The notes under the pieces were generated by a model. That model worked only from the letters and a program-made list of their open reading frames with translations, ran no database searches and was not told where the DNA came from. Of a stretch of 64,000 bases of DNA, positions 44,312 to 52,072 are shown piece after piece (positions within the stretch are counted from its first letter, which is position 1; every line of letters starts with the position of its first letter). This stretch comes from CAXPZW01 sp049594615 (GTDB lineage: Bacteria; Bacteroidota; Bacteroidia; Flavobacteriales_D; Sanyastnellaceae): the NCBI GenBank assembly GCA_049594615.1, contig JBMYJR010000007.1, positions 22,764-86,763 on the forward strand, in the 5' to 3' direction. Made by a program: the position numbers and the translations under genes.

Positions 44312-44934
44312 TGCTGCGATTGCCCACCAGCCCTTTTCCGCCGGTGGTGTACATGGCCCTGGTGATGGATGCGCCTGCGTTTGAAATCGAAGCGCAGGAA
44401 TCCTTCATGAAGCAAACTTGGCGCAACCGGTTTGACGTGCGTGGGGCCAATAACGTGCAAACCTTGACCATCCCTGTAAATGCAAAAGGAGCGCTCAAGC
44501 CCCTGACCGCCAGTGTGACCCTGCGCGAAGGCGACTGGTTACGCGAACACCGTCGCACGTTGGAGGCCGCCTACAACAGCTCCCCGTTTGGAGAACACTA
44601 CTTGCCCGAGGTGTTGGACTTGATCGCTCCCCGTCAAGATAAGCTCATCGAGTACAACCGCCGGTTGATGGATTGGGTGCTTCAGGAAGTGCAGTGGACA
44701 GGAGAGGTTGCAGAGACGGCCGGCTTTGAAGTGCCCCCCAAAGACGGCATGCGCACGTGGTTCCGCCGGTCCAAATGGCTGCACCTGCCCTGCGCAGAAT
44801 ACGCACAGACCTTTGAAGAACGGCGGCCGTTTGACCCGCACTTGAGCGTGTTGGATGTATTGATGAACCTCGGCCCCGAAACGGGCGCTTACTTGCGGCA
44901 GGTCAGCGCTGCACTGCCGGCTTTTCCAAAATGA
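44311..44934 (+). CDS. WbqC-like family protein
   Basis: This 207-aa protein matches the WbqC family: residues near 28-45 read ESFMKQTWRNRFDVRGANN, followed by LTIPV, WLREHRRTLEAAYNSSPFGEHY, LIEYNRRLMDWVLQ and FDPHLSVLDVLMNLG. Members appear in surface glycan loci and after lepB in Bacteroidota, with no proven reaction. Start ATG 44311 is coupled to the lepB stop. The 3' end overlaps the convergent toxin-like gene by 32 nt. Confidence 0.85.
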   Translation: MLRLPTSPFPPVVYMALVMDAPAFEIEAQESFMKQTWRNRFDVRGANNVQTLTIPVNAKGALKPLTASVTLREGDWLREHRRTLEAAYNSSPFGEHYLPEVLDLIAPRQDKLIEYNRRLMDWVLQEVQWTGEVAETAGFEVPPKDGMRTWFRRSKWLHLPCAEYAQTFEERRPFDPHLSVLDVLMNLGPETGAYLRQVSAALPAFPK

Positions 44935-45196
44935 CGTCAAGCACGAGCACTTGACCCTCTTCCACCTTGAAGTAGATGCGACACTGTCCCGAGAGCACCG
45001 AACGGTAATTGCCCGTCAAGGTGTCGAATTTGGCTTTACGCGAGTTGCCGTCGGCGTTCAGCTGGAGCTTGCGCATGGCAGAAAGTACCGAAAGCCGGGT
45101 GTCCTCTGCACCGATGAGTGAGGTTTCGGCCACGCGTGCAACAATACGTTGCAGGGATTGGTTGGCTCTGGAGGAAATGACAACGTCGCGTTTCAC
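44903..45196 (-). CDS. Orphan RelE/ParE-like toxin
   Basis: This 97-aa protein has the RelE/ParE pattern: basic N-terminus (KRDVVISSRANQSLQRIVARV), central KFDTLTGNYRSVLSGQCRIYFKVEEGQVLVLDVI. The strand YRSVLSGQCRIYFKV matches the conserved 'YR.R.G.YRI.Y.' toxin core. No antitoxin gene is found on either side, so it may be an orphan, a housekeeping relative or inactive. The start is GTG 45196, with TAATTTTG ending 4 nt upstream. Confidence 0.7.
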   Translation of the reverse strand: MKRDVVISSRANQSLQRIVARVAETSLIGAEDTRLSVLSAMRKLQLNADGNSRKAKFDTLTGNYRSVLSGQCRIYFKVEEGQVLVLDVILEKPAVQR

Positions 45197-45200
45197 ACTT

Positions 45201-45208
45201 CAAAATTA
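45201..45208 (-). promoter_or_regulatory. -7 promoter element (TAATTTTG) 4 nt before a GTG
   Basis: An exact TAnnTTTG element on the minus strand is followed by 4 nt and then GTG 45196. It supports expression of the toxin-like gene as a leaderless mRNA. Confidence 0.65.
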
Positions 45209-45259
45209 GCAATCCCCGCGGTGAGCACCGCCTCAAAAAAAGTTTGGCGCAATGGTGGA

Positions 45260-45267
45260 TATATTTG
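45260..45267 (+). promoter_or_regulatory. -7 promoter element (TATATTTG)
   Basis: An exact TAnnTTTG element lies 22 nt before ATG 45290. It rules out the longer frame starting at 45149. Confidence 0.7.
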
Positions 45268-45289
45268 CCCCGCATCCCAATTTGAACCT

Positions 45290-47422
45290 ATGCGACTTTT
45301 TTCGCTGATGGCCGGCGTTTTGCTTGCCGCTTCTGCCCTGGCCCAACCCGCCATCCCGCTTGAAAAAGCCATCCTCGAATCCCGCGGCGAACTCGCCCCG
45401 GAGCAACTCAAAGGACTGGCCTGGCTTCCCGAGTCTGACCTCTACACCGAACTCGGTGACAACACCCTCAAACTCTACACGCCCAACGGCAAACTCCACG
45501 CAGAAGTCGCGTTGTCAGCGGTATCTCCTTCAGGAGAGGATCTGGAGCGCTGGCCGCGCATCAGCTGGGAAAGCGACGAGGCCTTCACTTACCGACGTGG
45601 CAACCAACTGATCCGCGTAAAGAGCATGGACGGAAATCGCTGGGGAAGCACCGTGGTGGAAACCATCGCCCGTCTGCCCCAAGGCGCTGCAAACTCCGAC
45701 CGACATGCCGCGTCAGGGCACATTGCCTACACCCAAGACAACAATCTGTTTGTACTTGTTGACGGCAAGGCCCAAACCGTCACCCAAGAACCCGAAGGCA
45801 TCGTCTCAGGACAAGCCATCGCACGCTATGAATTTGGCATTGGCAAAGGCACGTTCTGGTCTCCCACTGGCAAACGCTTGGCCTTTTATCAAAAAGACGA
45901 ACGCCACGTCACCGATTACCCCCTTACCGATTACTCCACCGTACCCGCTTCGGTCAACCTGATCAAATACCCCATGGCCGGCAGCCACAGTGAGCACGCT
46001 GCTGTGGGCATTTGGGATGTCACGAAAGAAGAGGCTGTATACCTCGACTTCTCCAAGTTTGGAACCGCTGATCAGTTTTACGCCACCAACCTGAGTTGGG
46101 CTCCTGACGGCAAGCATGTATTGGTGGCCGTAGTCAACCGCGACCAGGATGACATGCAATTGGCACGCTTCGATGTGAGCGACGGTACACTTACGGACGT
46201 GCTCTACCACGAAACCGACAAGGAATACGTGGAGCCCGAGCACGCAGCCCAATTCCTGCCCGACGGCAAAAGCTTCCTGTGGCAAACCGAACAAAGCGGC
46301 TTCAACAACCTGCTTCATCTGGCCTACCCCAGCGGCGAGGTCTTGGGCAAGACCACTGCAGAATTCCCCATCACCTCAGTACTCAACATGGGCCCCAAGG
46401 GACGCAGCCTGGTGGTACAAGCCACCGGCAAAGACGCCACCCAGTCGCACATTTACCGCATAGACCTCAAGCGGTATACTTTGACCCAGCTCACCCGTGA
46501 TTGGGGCGTGCACAACGGCATGGTATCGGCCTCAGGCAAATACATCATTGACCGCTGGAGCAACTTGGACACTCCTGGGGTGACCGAAATCATCGATACG
46601 CGCAGCAAACAAATCCAAGAATTGCTCGTGAGCCGTAATCCGCTCAACCGTTACGCTGCAAGCAAGCCCGAAATATTCCAGCGCCCCTCATTCGATGGCG
46701 AAATGCTGTGGTGCCGCATGATCAAGCCCACCTACTTTGACCCTGCCAAGCAATACCCCGTGCTGGTATACGTCTACAATGGTCCGCACGTGCAGCTGGT
46801 GGACAAGCGTTGGGGAGGCAAAGCGCCATTGTGGATGTACACCTTGGCCGAGGCAGGCTACATCGTATTCACCGTAGACGGCCGTGGTTCAGACAACCGC
46901 GGGGCGGACTTTGAACAAGCCATCCACCGCAACTTGGGCACCACCGAGGTATTGGACCAAGAAGCCTGCGCCAACTGGTTACGTGCTGAGCCCTACACCG
47001 ACCCTAACCGTTTTGCGGTACACGGCTGGAGCTATGGCGGATTCATGACCACCTCATTGATGCTCAAAACCCCGGGCTTGTTCCAAGTTGGAGTTGCCGG
47101 AGGGCCGGTCATCGACTGGAGCTACTATGAAGTTATGTACACCGAACGCTACATGGATACGCCCGAACAAAACCCCGAAGGTTTCCGACGTTCAGACCTC
47201 AAACAACTCGTACACGAATTGGATGGCGACTTGCTTATGATCCACGGCAACATCGACGATGTGGTGGTCATGCAACACAACGTCGACTTCCAGCGCACCT
47301 GCGTGGATGAAGGGGTCCAAGTGGACTTTTACATGTATCCAGGACACCCCCACAACGTCCGTGGCAAAGACCGCATTCACTTGATGACCAAGGTCTTTGA
47401 GTACATCAAGTTGCACCTGTAG
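45290..47422 (+). CDS. Dipeptidyl peptidase IV-type S9 peptidase
   Basis: This 710-aa secreted serine peptidase has a signal peptide (LMAGVLLAASALAQ), an eight-blade-type DPP IV N-terminal propeller (residues about 30-470, with FGIGKGTFWSPTGKRLAFYQKDE and VTDYPLTDY) and an alpha/beta hydrolase domain. The triad is visible: Ser in GWSYGGF near residue 581, Asp in GNIDDVV and His in GHPHNV. It likely removes N-terminal X-Pro dipeptides from peptides in the periplasm. Confidence 0.93.
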   Translation: MRLFSLMAGVLLAASALAQPAIPLEKAILESRGELAPEQLKGLAWLPESDLYTELGDNTLKLYTPNGKLHAEVALSAVSPSGEDLERWPRISWESDEAFTYRRGNQLIRVKSMDGNRWGSTVVETIARLPQGAANSDRHAASGHIAYTQDNNLFVLVDGKAQTVTQEPEGIVSGQAIARYEFGIGKGTFWSPTGKRLAFYQKDERHVTDYPLTDYSTVPASVNLIKYPMAGSHSEHAAVGIWDVTKEEAVYLDFSKFGTADQFYATNLSWAPDGKHVLVAVVNRDQDDMQLARFDVSDGTLTDVLYHETDKEYVEPEHAAQFLPDGKSFLWQTEQSGFNNLLHLAYPSGEVLGKTTAEFPITSVLNMGPKGRSLVVQATGKDATQSHIYRIDLKRYTLTQLTRDWGVHNGMVSASGKYIIDRWSNLDTPGVTEIIDTRSKQIQELLVSRNPLNRYAASKPEIFQRPSFDGEMLWCRMIKPTYFDPAKQYPVLVYVYNGPHVQLVDKRWGGKAPLWMYTLAEAGYIVFTVDGRGSDNRGADFEQAIHRNLGTTEVLDQEACANWLRAEPYTDPNRFAVHGWSYGGFMTTSLMLKTPGLFQVGVAGGPVIDWSYYEVMYTERYMDTPEQNPEGFRRSDLKQLVHELDGDLLMIHGNIDDVVVMQHNVDFQRTCVDEGVQVDFYMYPGHPHNVRGKDRIHLMTKVFEYIKLHL

Positions 47423-47431
47423 ACCGGCATC

Positions 47432-48514
47432 ATTCCGCGTGTACTTTTCATAGCAGCCCACCGCTTGGACCGGTCACCCGGCCAGCGCTACCGGTTCGAG
47501 CAATACTTGCCCGACCTGGAAGCCGCAGGCTGGGAATGGGAGCTGTCCAACCTCTTGGACGAGGCCATGGACCGCACGCTATACAGCCCAGGTAACTACT
47601 CGGGTAAAGCGCGCATTGCTTTGCACAGCAGAAAAGTGCGCAAACAAGATGTGGCGCGGCTGCAGCAATTTGACCTGGTGGTGGTGTACCGCGAAGCCCT
47701 GCTGACGCGGTCGACCTTCTTTGAGCAAGCCGTGCATGCCGCGGGTATCCCGCTGATTGTGGATTTTGACGACGCCATTTGGATTCGAGACATGCACCGC
47801 TCCAACCGCTGGCTCAGTGGGCTAAAGGACCCGGGTAAGCTGCGCAAATTGCTGGGTTGGACCACCGCTGCCACAGCAGGAAACACCTACCTGGCTGACT
47901 TTGCACGTCAATACACCAAAACGGTCCATGTTGTGCCTTCAACGGTGGACACCGAGGTCATCACACCTACACCCAAGTCCGGCGAAGGACCGCTGGTCAT
48001 TGGTTGGATGGGCAGTCCTACAACCTTGGCCCACTTGGAAGACATCTATCCTGCCCTGACGGCCTTGCAGGCCAAGTGGGGCGATCGCATTGCGTTTGAG
48101 TTTGTGGGTGCCGCGGCCGGCGAGCCCGCTCCGCCCAGGACCACGTTTTTACCTTGGAGTGCCTCGGAAGAAAATGCCCTGTTGGGACGGTTTGACCTCG
48201 GGCTCATGCCACTGCCAGAAACGCCTTGGGCCGCCGGCAAATGCGGGATGAAGCTGCTGCTGTACATGGCCGCCGGGCTGCCGGTGGTGGCCTCCCCTGT
48301 GGGCATCAACACCCAATTGGTTCCGGGGCATGGATTGTTGGCGAATACTGCGCAGGAGTGGGTGGCCGCGCTGGACACCTTGCTTCAAGAAGACGAAACA
48401 CGCCGGGCGTTTGGCTCGGCTGGGCGGGCGTTTGTGGAGCAGGAATATGCGCGCAAACGCTGGGCCGATGACGTTGTGAATATCTACGCACGCGCCATCC
48501 ACAAAAGCCAATGA
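47432..48514 (+). CDS. Glycosyltransferase, GT4-like, with probable ATT start
   Basis: This GT-B-fold protein has RVLFIAAHRLDRSPGQRYRFEQYLP at its N-terminus, GWMGSPTTLAHLEDIYPAL in the second domain and PVVASPVGINTQLV at the nucleotide-sugar site. The first canonical start in frame is TTG 47465, but this cuts off the first beta-strand (RVLFIAAH). The frame is open back only to the DPP IV stop at 47422, and the sole upstream start-like codons are ATC 47429 and ATT 47432. I therefore give ATT 47432 as the likely start. Sugar and acceptor are unknown. Confidence 0.75.
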   Translation: MPRVLFIAAHRLDRSPGQRYRFEQYLPDLEAAGWEWELSNLLDEAMDRTLYSPGNYSGKARIALHSRKVRKQDVARLQQFDLVVVYREALLTRSTFFEQAVHAAGIPLIVDFDDAIWIRDMHRSNRWLSGLKDPGKLRKLLGWTTAATAGNTYLADFARQYTKTVHVVPSTVDTEVITPTPKSGEGPLVIGWMGSPTTLAHLEDIYPALTALQAKWGDRIAFEFVGAAAGEPAPPRTTFLPWSASEENALLGRFDLGLMPLPETPWAAGKCGMKLLLYMAAGLPVVASPVGINTQLVPGHGLLANTAQEWVAALDTLLQEDETRRAFGSAGRAFVEQEYARKRWADDVVNIYARAIHKSQ

Positions 48515-48544
48515 GTTCTCCGGGGTTTTCGGGCAAAAGCACCG

Positions 48545-48552
48545 TACTTTCG
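48545..48552 (+). promoter_or_regulatory. -7-like promoter element (TACTTTCG)
   Basis: A TAnnTTCG variant lies 17 nt before ATG 48570 (gcvT), at the same spacing as the identical octamer before meaB. Confidence 0.5.
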
Positions 48553-48569
48553 CCCCAAACCCAAGACCC

Positions 48570-49661
48570 ATGGGAACCGAAACCTTGCTCCAGACCCCTT
48601 TGCGTGATCGCCACCTTGACCTTGGCGGCAAAATGGTACCGTTTGCGGGCTACGAAATGCCCGTTCAGTACTCCGGCCTCAAAGAAGAACACCTCGCCGT
48701 GCGCAATGCTGCCGGCATGTTTGACGTGTCGCACATGGGTGAATTCTTCGTCCGTGGCGAAGGCGCCCTCGATTTGATCCAACGCATCACCTCCAACGAC
48801 GCTTCCAAGTTGATAGATGGCAAAGTCCAATACAGTTGTATGCCCAATGCCGACGGCGGCATTGTAGATGACTTGCTCGTATACCGCATCTCCGAAAACG
48901 AGTATATGCTGGTGGTCAACGCCTCCAACATGGAAAAAGACTGGAATTGGATCCAGCAACACAATACTGCCGGAGTTGAACTCGAAAACACTTCCTTGGA
49001 CACTGCGCTGATCGCGGTACAAGGCCCCAAGGCCCTTGCCATCGTTGAGGAGCTGACCGACCTGGACCTCCAGGGCATGAAATACTACACTTGGCAACAA
49101 GGCACTGTGGGTGGTCACGCCAACATCCTGGTCTCTACCACAGGGTATACAGGTGCTGGCGGATGTGAGATTTACATGCCCAACACTGTTGCTGGTGACC
49201 TCTGGGATCAACTGCTCGAGGTTGGCAAATCTCACGGCATGCTGCCGGCAGGTCTTGGCGCACGCGACACCCTCCGCTTGGAAAAAGGCTTCTGCCTGTA
49301 CGGCAACGACATCGACGACACCACCTCTCCCATCGAGGCGGGCTTGGGCTGGATTACCAAGTTCACCAAGGACTTCACCAACTCGTCCGCGCTCAAAGCG
49401 CAGAAAGAGGCCGGCGTAACCCGCAAACTGGTGGGTTTTGAAATGTTGGAGCGCGGCATTCCGCGCCACGACTACCCGCTGCTGGACGCCGCAGGCAACA
49501 CTATTGGTCGGGTAACCAGCGGCACACAAAGCCCGTCTCTGGACAAAGCCATTGGCATGGGCTATGTGAATGTGGACCACGCCTCGGCAGGGACAGAGAT
49601 CTTTGTAGGTATTCGCAAAAAGCAACTCAAGGCCGCCGTGTGCGCCTTGCCATTCCTGTAG
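48570..49661 (+). CDS. gcvT: Aminomethyltransferase, glycine cleavage T protein
   Basis: This 363-aa T protein moves the aminomethyl carbon from the H protein to tetrahydrofolate. Motifs include GGKMVPFAGYEMPVQY, FDVSHMGEFFVRG, CMPNADGGIVDDLLVYR, GYTGAGGCEIYMP and GARDTLRLEKGFCLYGNDI. The length is normal for the family. The other gcv genes are not nearby. It is followed 3 nt later by comB. Confidence 0.95.
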   Translation: MGTETLLQTPLRDRHLDLGGKMVPFAGYEMPVQYSGLKEEHLAVRNAAGMFDVSHMGEFFVRGEGALDLIQRITSNDASKLIDGKVQYSCMPNADGGIVDDLLVYRISENEYMLVVNASNMEKDWNWIQQHNTAGVELENTSLDTALIAVQGPKALAIVEELTDLDLQGMKYYTWQQGTVGGHANILVSTTGYTGAGGCEIYMPNTVAGDLWDQLLEVGKSHGMLPAGLGARDTLRLEKGFCLYGNDIDDTTSPIEAGLGWITKFTKDFTNSSALKAQKEAGVTRKLVGFEMLERGIPRHDYPLLDAAGNTIGRVTSGTQSPSLDKAIGMGYVNVDHASAGTEIFVGIRKKQLKAAVCALPFL

Positions 49662-49664
49662 CCC

Positions 49665-50414
49665 ATGGACATGTACCTGCCCGATATCCCCAAAGTAGAG
49701 GTGTGCTTCTCGCCCAGCCAGTACGATTTGTACCGCAACGATTTTGACATCGCGGTGGTGATTGATGTGCTGCGCGCCACATCTGCCATTGCCACCGCCT
49801 TGGAATATGGCGTAGAAAAGATGATCCCGGTGAGCACAGTGGAAGAAGCGCGGGAATTGCAAAAGCAGGGACTCATCGCCGCCGCGGAGCGCAACGGCGC
49901 AATCGTGAAGGGGTTTGACCTGGGCAACTCTCCCATTGGCTACATGGACCCGGGCCTCAAAGGCAAGACCGTGGCTCTGACAACTACAAACGGTACCCGC
50001 GCGATCAACATCGCAGCCCAGCACCAGATGGTCGTGATTGGCGCTTTGGTCAACTTGGATGTGGTCTGTGAATACCTGGTGGGCCAAGGCAAGAATGTCT
50101 TGCTGCTCGGGTCGGGTTGGAAGAATAAGTTCAACTTGGAAGACACCATCTGCGCAGGTGCCATTGCCGACCATTTAATCGGTACGGGAAAATTCCAAGC
50201 GTCAGAGGACTCCACCATTGCCGCTAAGTTTATCTACCGCTCGGCCAAGGAAAACATTTTCAGCTTTTTGAAGGCCTCTTCGCACCGCCGCCGTCTGCGC
50301 AAACTCAACCTCAATGAGGACGTCAAATACTGCTTGACGCCCAACACGATACGCACCATTCCTGTGCTGAAAGGCGCAGAACTGGTCAAACTCGAAACCA
50401 CCCATGTGGGCTAA
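49665..50414 (+). CDS. comB: ComB-type 2-phosphosulfolactate phosphatase
   Basis: This 249-aa protein matches the ComB family: VVIDVLRATSAIATAL, GNSPIGYMD, TTTNGTRAI, LLGSGWKNKFNLEDTICAGAI. The enzyme dephosphorylates 2-phosphosulfolactate to sulfolactate, first described in methanogen coenzyme M synthesis. In Bacteroidota its role is uncertain; no comA gene is seen here. ATG 49665 or 49671 may be used. It overlaps the next gene by 11 nt. Confidence 0.88.
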   Translation: MDMYLPDIPKVEVCFSPSQYDLYRNDFDIAVVIDVLRATSAIATALEYGVEKMIPVSTVEEARELQKQGLIAAAERNGAIVKGFDLGNSPIGYMDPGLKGKTVALTTTNGTRAINIAAQHQMVVIGALVNLDVVCEYLVGQGKNVLLLGSGWKNKFNLEDTICAGAIADHLIGTGKFQASEDSTIAAKFIYRSAKENIFSFLKASSHRRRLRKLNLNEDVKYCLTPNTIRTIPVLKGAELVKLETTHVG

Positions 50415-51420
50415 GCGTCAAGCGCTGCTCTGTATCGTGCTGCTCTGCGCAACCTTGGCGCCCATTGCAGCCCCTGCTCCTGTGGTCGAATGGGGGTTCC
50501 ACGGCCACCGTGAAATCAATAGTCTGGCCATCTTCACCTTGCCCGAAGGCATGTTCGGCTACTTCAAGCAACACGCGGATTTTATTCGCGTGCATGCTGT
50601 CGACCCAGACAAGCGTCGCTACAGCATGAAGGGCGAGGCCGAACGCCACTACATCGACATCGACCACTATTGCCATGTCGCAGACTCCCAAGGGTGCAAT
50701 CCGTTTGGCTTTGTGCCCCGCCGCTGGAAAGACGCCGTCGAAAAGCTCACCGAAGACACCTTGCGCGCCTACGGCATCGTACCGTGGCATGTCAACAACA
50801 TGGTCTACCGCCTGACCGACGCGTTTAGAGACCGCAACCACAAACGCATCTTACGTATCGCCGCGGAACTTGGACACTATGTGGGTGATGCACATGTGCC
50901 CTTGCACACCACCGAGAACTACAATGGCCAACTCACCGGACAAAAAGGCATTCATGGATTCTGGGAGAGCCGTTTGCCCGAACTTTACGACGGCAACTAC
51001 GATCTGCTCACCGGCCAAGCCACCTACATAGAACGTCCGCTCGACTTCATCTGGGACCGTGTGGAGGAAAGCCATGCAGCAGTAGATTCAGTCTTGCGAT
51101 TTGAACGCGAGTTGAATGCCGAGTGGCCCGAGGATCAGAAGTACGCTTACGAAGAACGTGGGGTGACTTTGGTGCGGACGTATTCAGAAGGCTACAGCCG
51201 GGAATACCACCTGCGTTTGAACGGGCAAGTGGAACGCCGCATGAAACAAGCCGTCCGTAGTTTGGGCAGTTTGTGGTACACCGCATGGATCAACGCCGGC
51301 CAGCCAGACCTCACGGACTTGGGCACCGACGCCGAAACCGACGCCCTGCGTGAAACCTTGGAAAAAGAGCGCGAAGCCGCCCCTCTTCCCGACCTGCAAA
51401 AGCGTCAACACGACGGCTGA
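50404..51420 (+). CDS. Secreted zinc-dependent phospholipase C/S1-P1 nuclease family protein
   Basis: This 338-aa protein has a signal peptide (LLCIVLLCATLAPIAAPAP) followed by the family's N-terminal WGFHGHREIN motif, where Trp and His are zinc ligands. Further ligand regions are RHYIDIDHY, GHYVGDAHVPLH and KGIHGFWES. The trinuclear zinc fold is shared by phospholipase C and S1/P1 nucleases, so the substrate (phospholipid or nucleic acid) cannot be decided. It probably acts outside the inner membrane to gain phosphate. It overlaps comB by 11 nt. Confidence 0.85.
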   Translation: MWAKRQALLCIVLLCATLAPIAAPAPVVEWGFHGHREINSLAIFTLPEGMFGYFKQHADFIRVHAVDPDKRRYSMKGEAERHYIDIDHYCHVADSQGCNPFGFVPRRWKDAVEKLTEDTLRAYGIVPWHVNNMVYRLTDAFRDRNHKRILRIAAELGHYVGDAHVPLHTTENYNGQLTGQKGIHGFWESRLPELYDGNYDLLTGQATYIERPLDFIWDRVEESHAAVDSVLRFERELNAEWPEDQKYAYEERGVTLVRTYSEGYSREYHLRLNGQVERRMKQAVRSLGSLWYTAWINAGQPDLTDLGTDAETDALRETLEKEREAAPLPDLQKRQHDG

Positions 51421-51494
51421 TCTAAAGAAAAGTAGGTGTTCGTCTGAAACTTTCGCGAGCATACTCCGTAGTGTGAGTCAGATACCTACCTCCC

Positions 51495-52046
51495 ATGAAA
51501 AAACTTGGATTGCTCCTCTCCTTATTGGTGCTCATTGGCTTGCAGGCCAGCGCCGCCGAAGGCCGAGTGCTGTTGTATGGTTATGTCGTCGAAGGCGATT
51601 ACGCCACAGCGCTTGACGAGAAAAAGCCAACGGAAAAGGCTCTCCCCTTGACCGATGTTGACGTGGTCATCTTGGTGAATGGAGAACAAATGAAGGCCGT
51701 GGTCAACCGTCAAACAGGGTTCTACTCCTTGGTACTGCCCGCAGGCGTCGACTACCGCATTCGCTTTTCAAAGGCAGGCTACCTGCCCAAGATCTTCGAC
51801 ATCCGAGCCTCTGAAATTCCCGAGAAGGAATTTGACGAAGCGTTCAAACTCTTTACCGATGTGTCTTTGTTCCCCGAAACTGACACAGCTACGGCTGACT
51901 TGGTCAAGAACATTGTTACCGCTCGCTGTCATTTCGACGCCAAGCGTGAACGCCTGAGTTGGGACTTGGCTCATGCCGTGGACTCCTTTGAGCGCTTCAT
52001 GACCCTGGCCGATCCCGACCGCATGGCACTGCGCCTAGGCAACTAG
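51495..52046 (+). CDS. Hypothetical secreted protein with regulatory-like beta domain
   Basis: This 183-aa protein has a signal peptide (LGLLLSLLVLIGLQASA) and a beta-sandwich resembling CarboxypepD_reg domains (YGYVVEG, LTDVDVVILVNGEQ, NRQTGFYSLVLPAGVDYRIRFSKAGYLPK). The second half is alpha/beta (RERLSWDLAHAVDSFERFM) and not recognised. It lies 26 nt before the GTDC1-like gene, which has its own promoter element, so co-regulation is not certain. Confidence 0.7.
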   Translation: MKKLGLLLSLLVLIGLQASAAEGRVLLYGYVVEGDYATALDEKKPTEKALPLTDVDVVILVNGEQMKAVVNRQTGFYSLVLPAGVDYRIRFSKAGYLPKIFDIRASEIPEKEFDEAFKLFTDVSLFPETDTATADLVKNIVTARCHFDAKRERLSWDLAHAVDSFERFMTLADPDRMALRLGN

Positions 52047-52060
52047 GCACCCCGAATCCT

Positions 52061-52068
52061 TACATTCG
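52061..52068 (+). promoter_or_regulatory. -7-like element (TACATTCG) 4 nt before ATG
   Basis: A TAnnTTCG variant ends 4 nt before ATG 52073, giving a leaderless start for the GTDC1-like gene. Confidence 0.55.
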
Positions 52069-52072
52069 CTCC

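Noticed and set aside
47494..47512. A tRNA T-arm-like GGTTCGA
   Set aside because: It lies inside a conserved glycosyltransferase gene and no matching acceptor or anticodon arms are present. I found no other tRNA-like element in the window.
48306..50174. A 622-codon open frame on the minus strand
   Set aside because: It lies antisense to gcvT, comB and part of a glycosyltransferase, all with clear family motifs, and its translation is rich in His, Val and Gly with no recognisable domain. It is a high-GC shadow frame.
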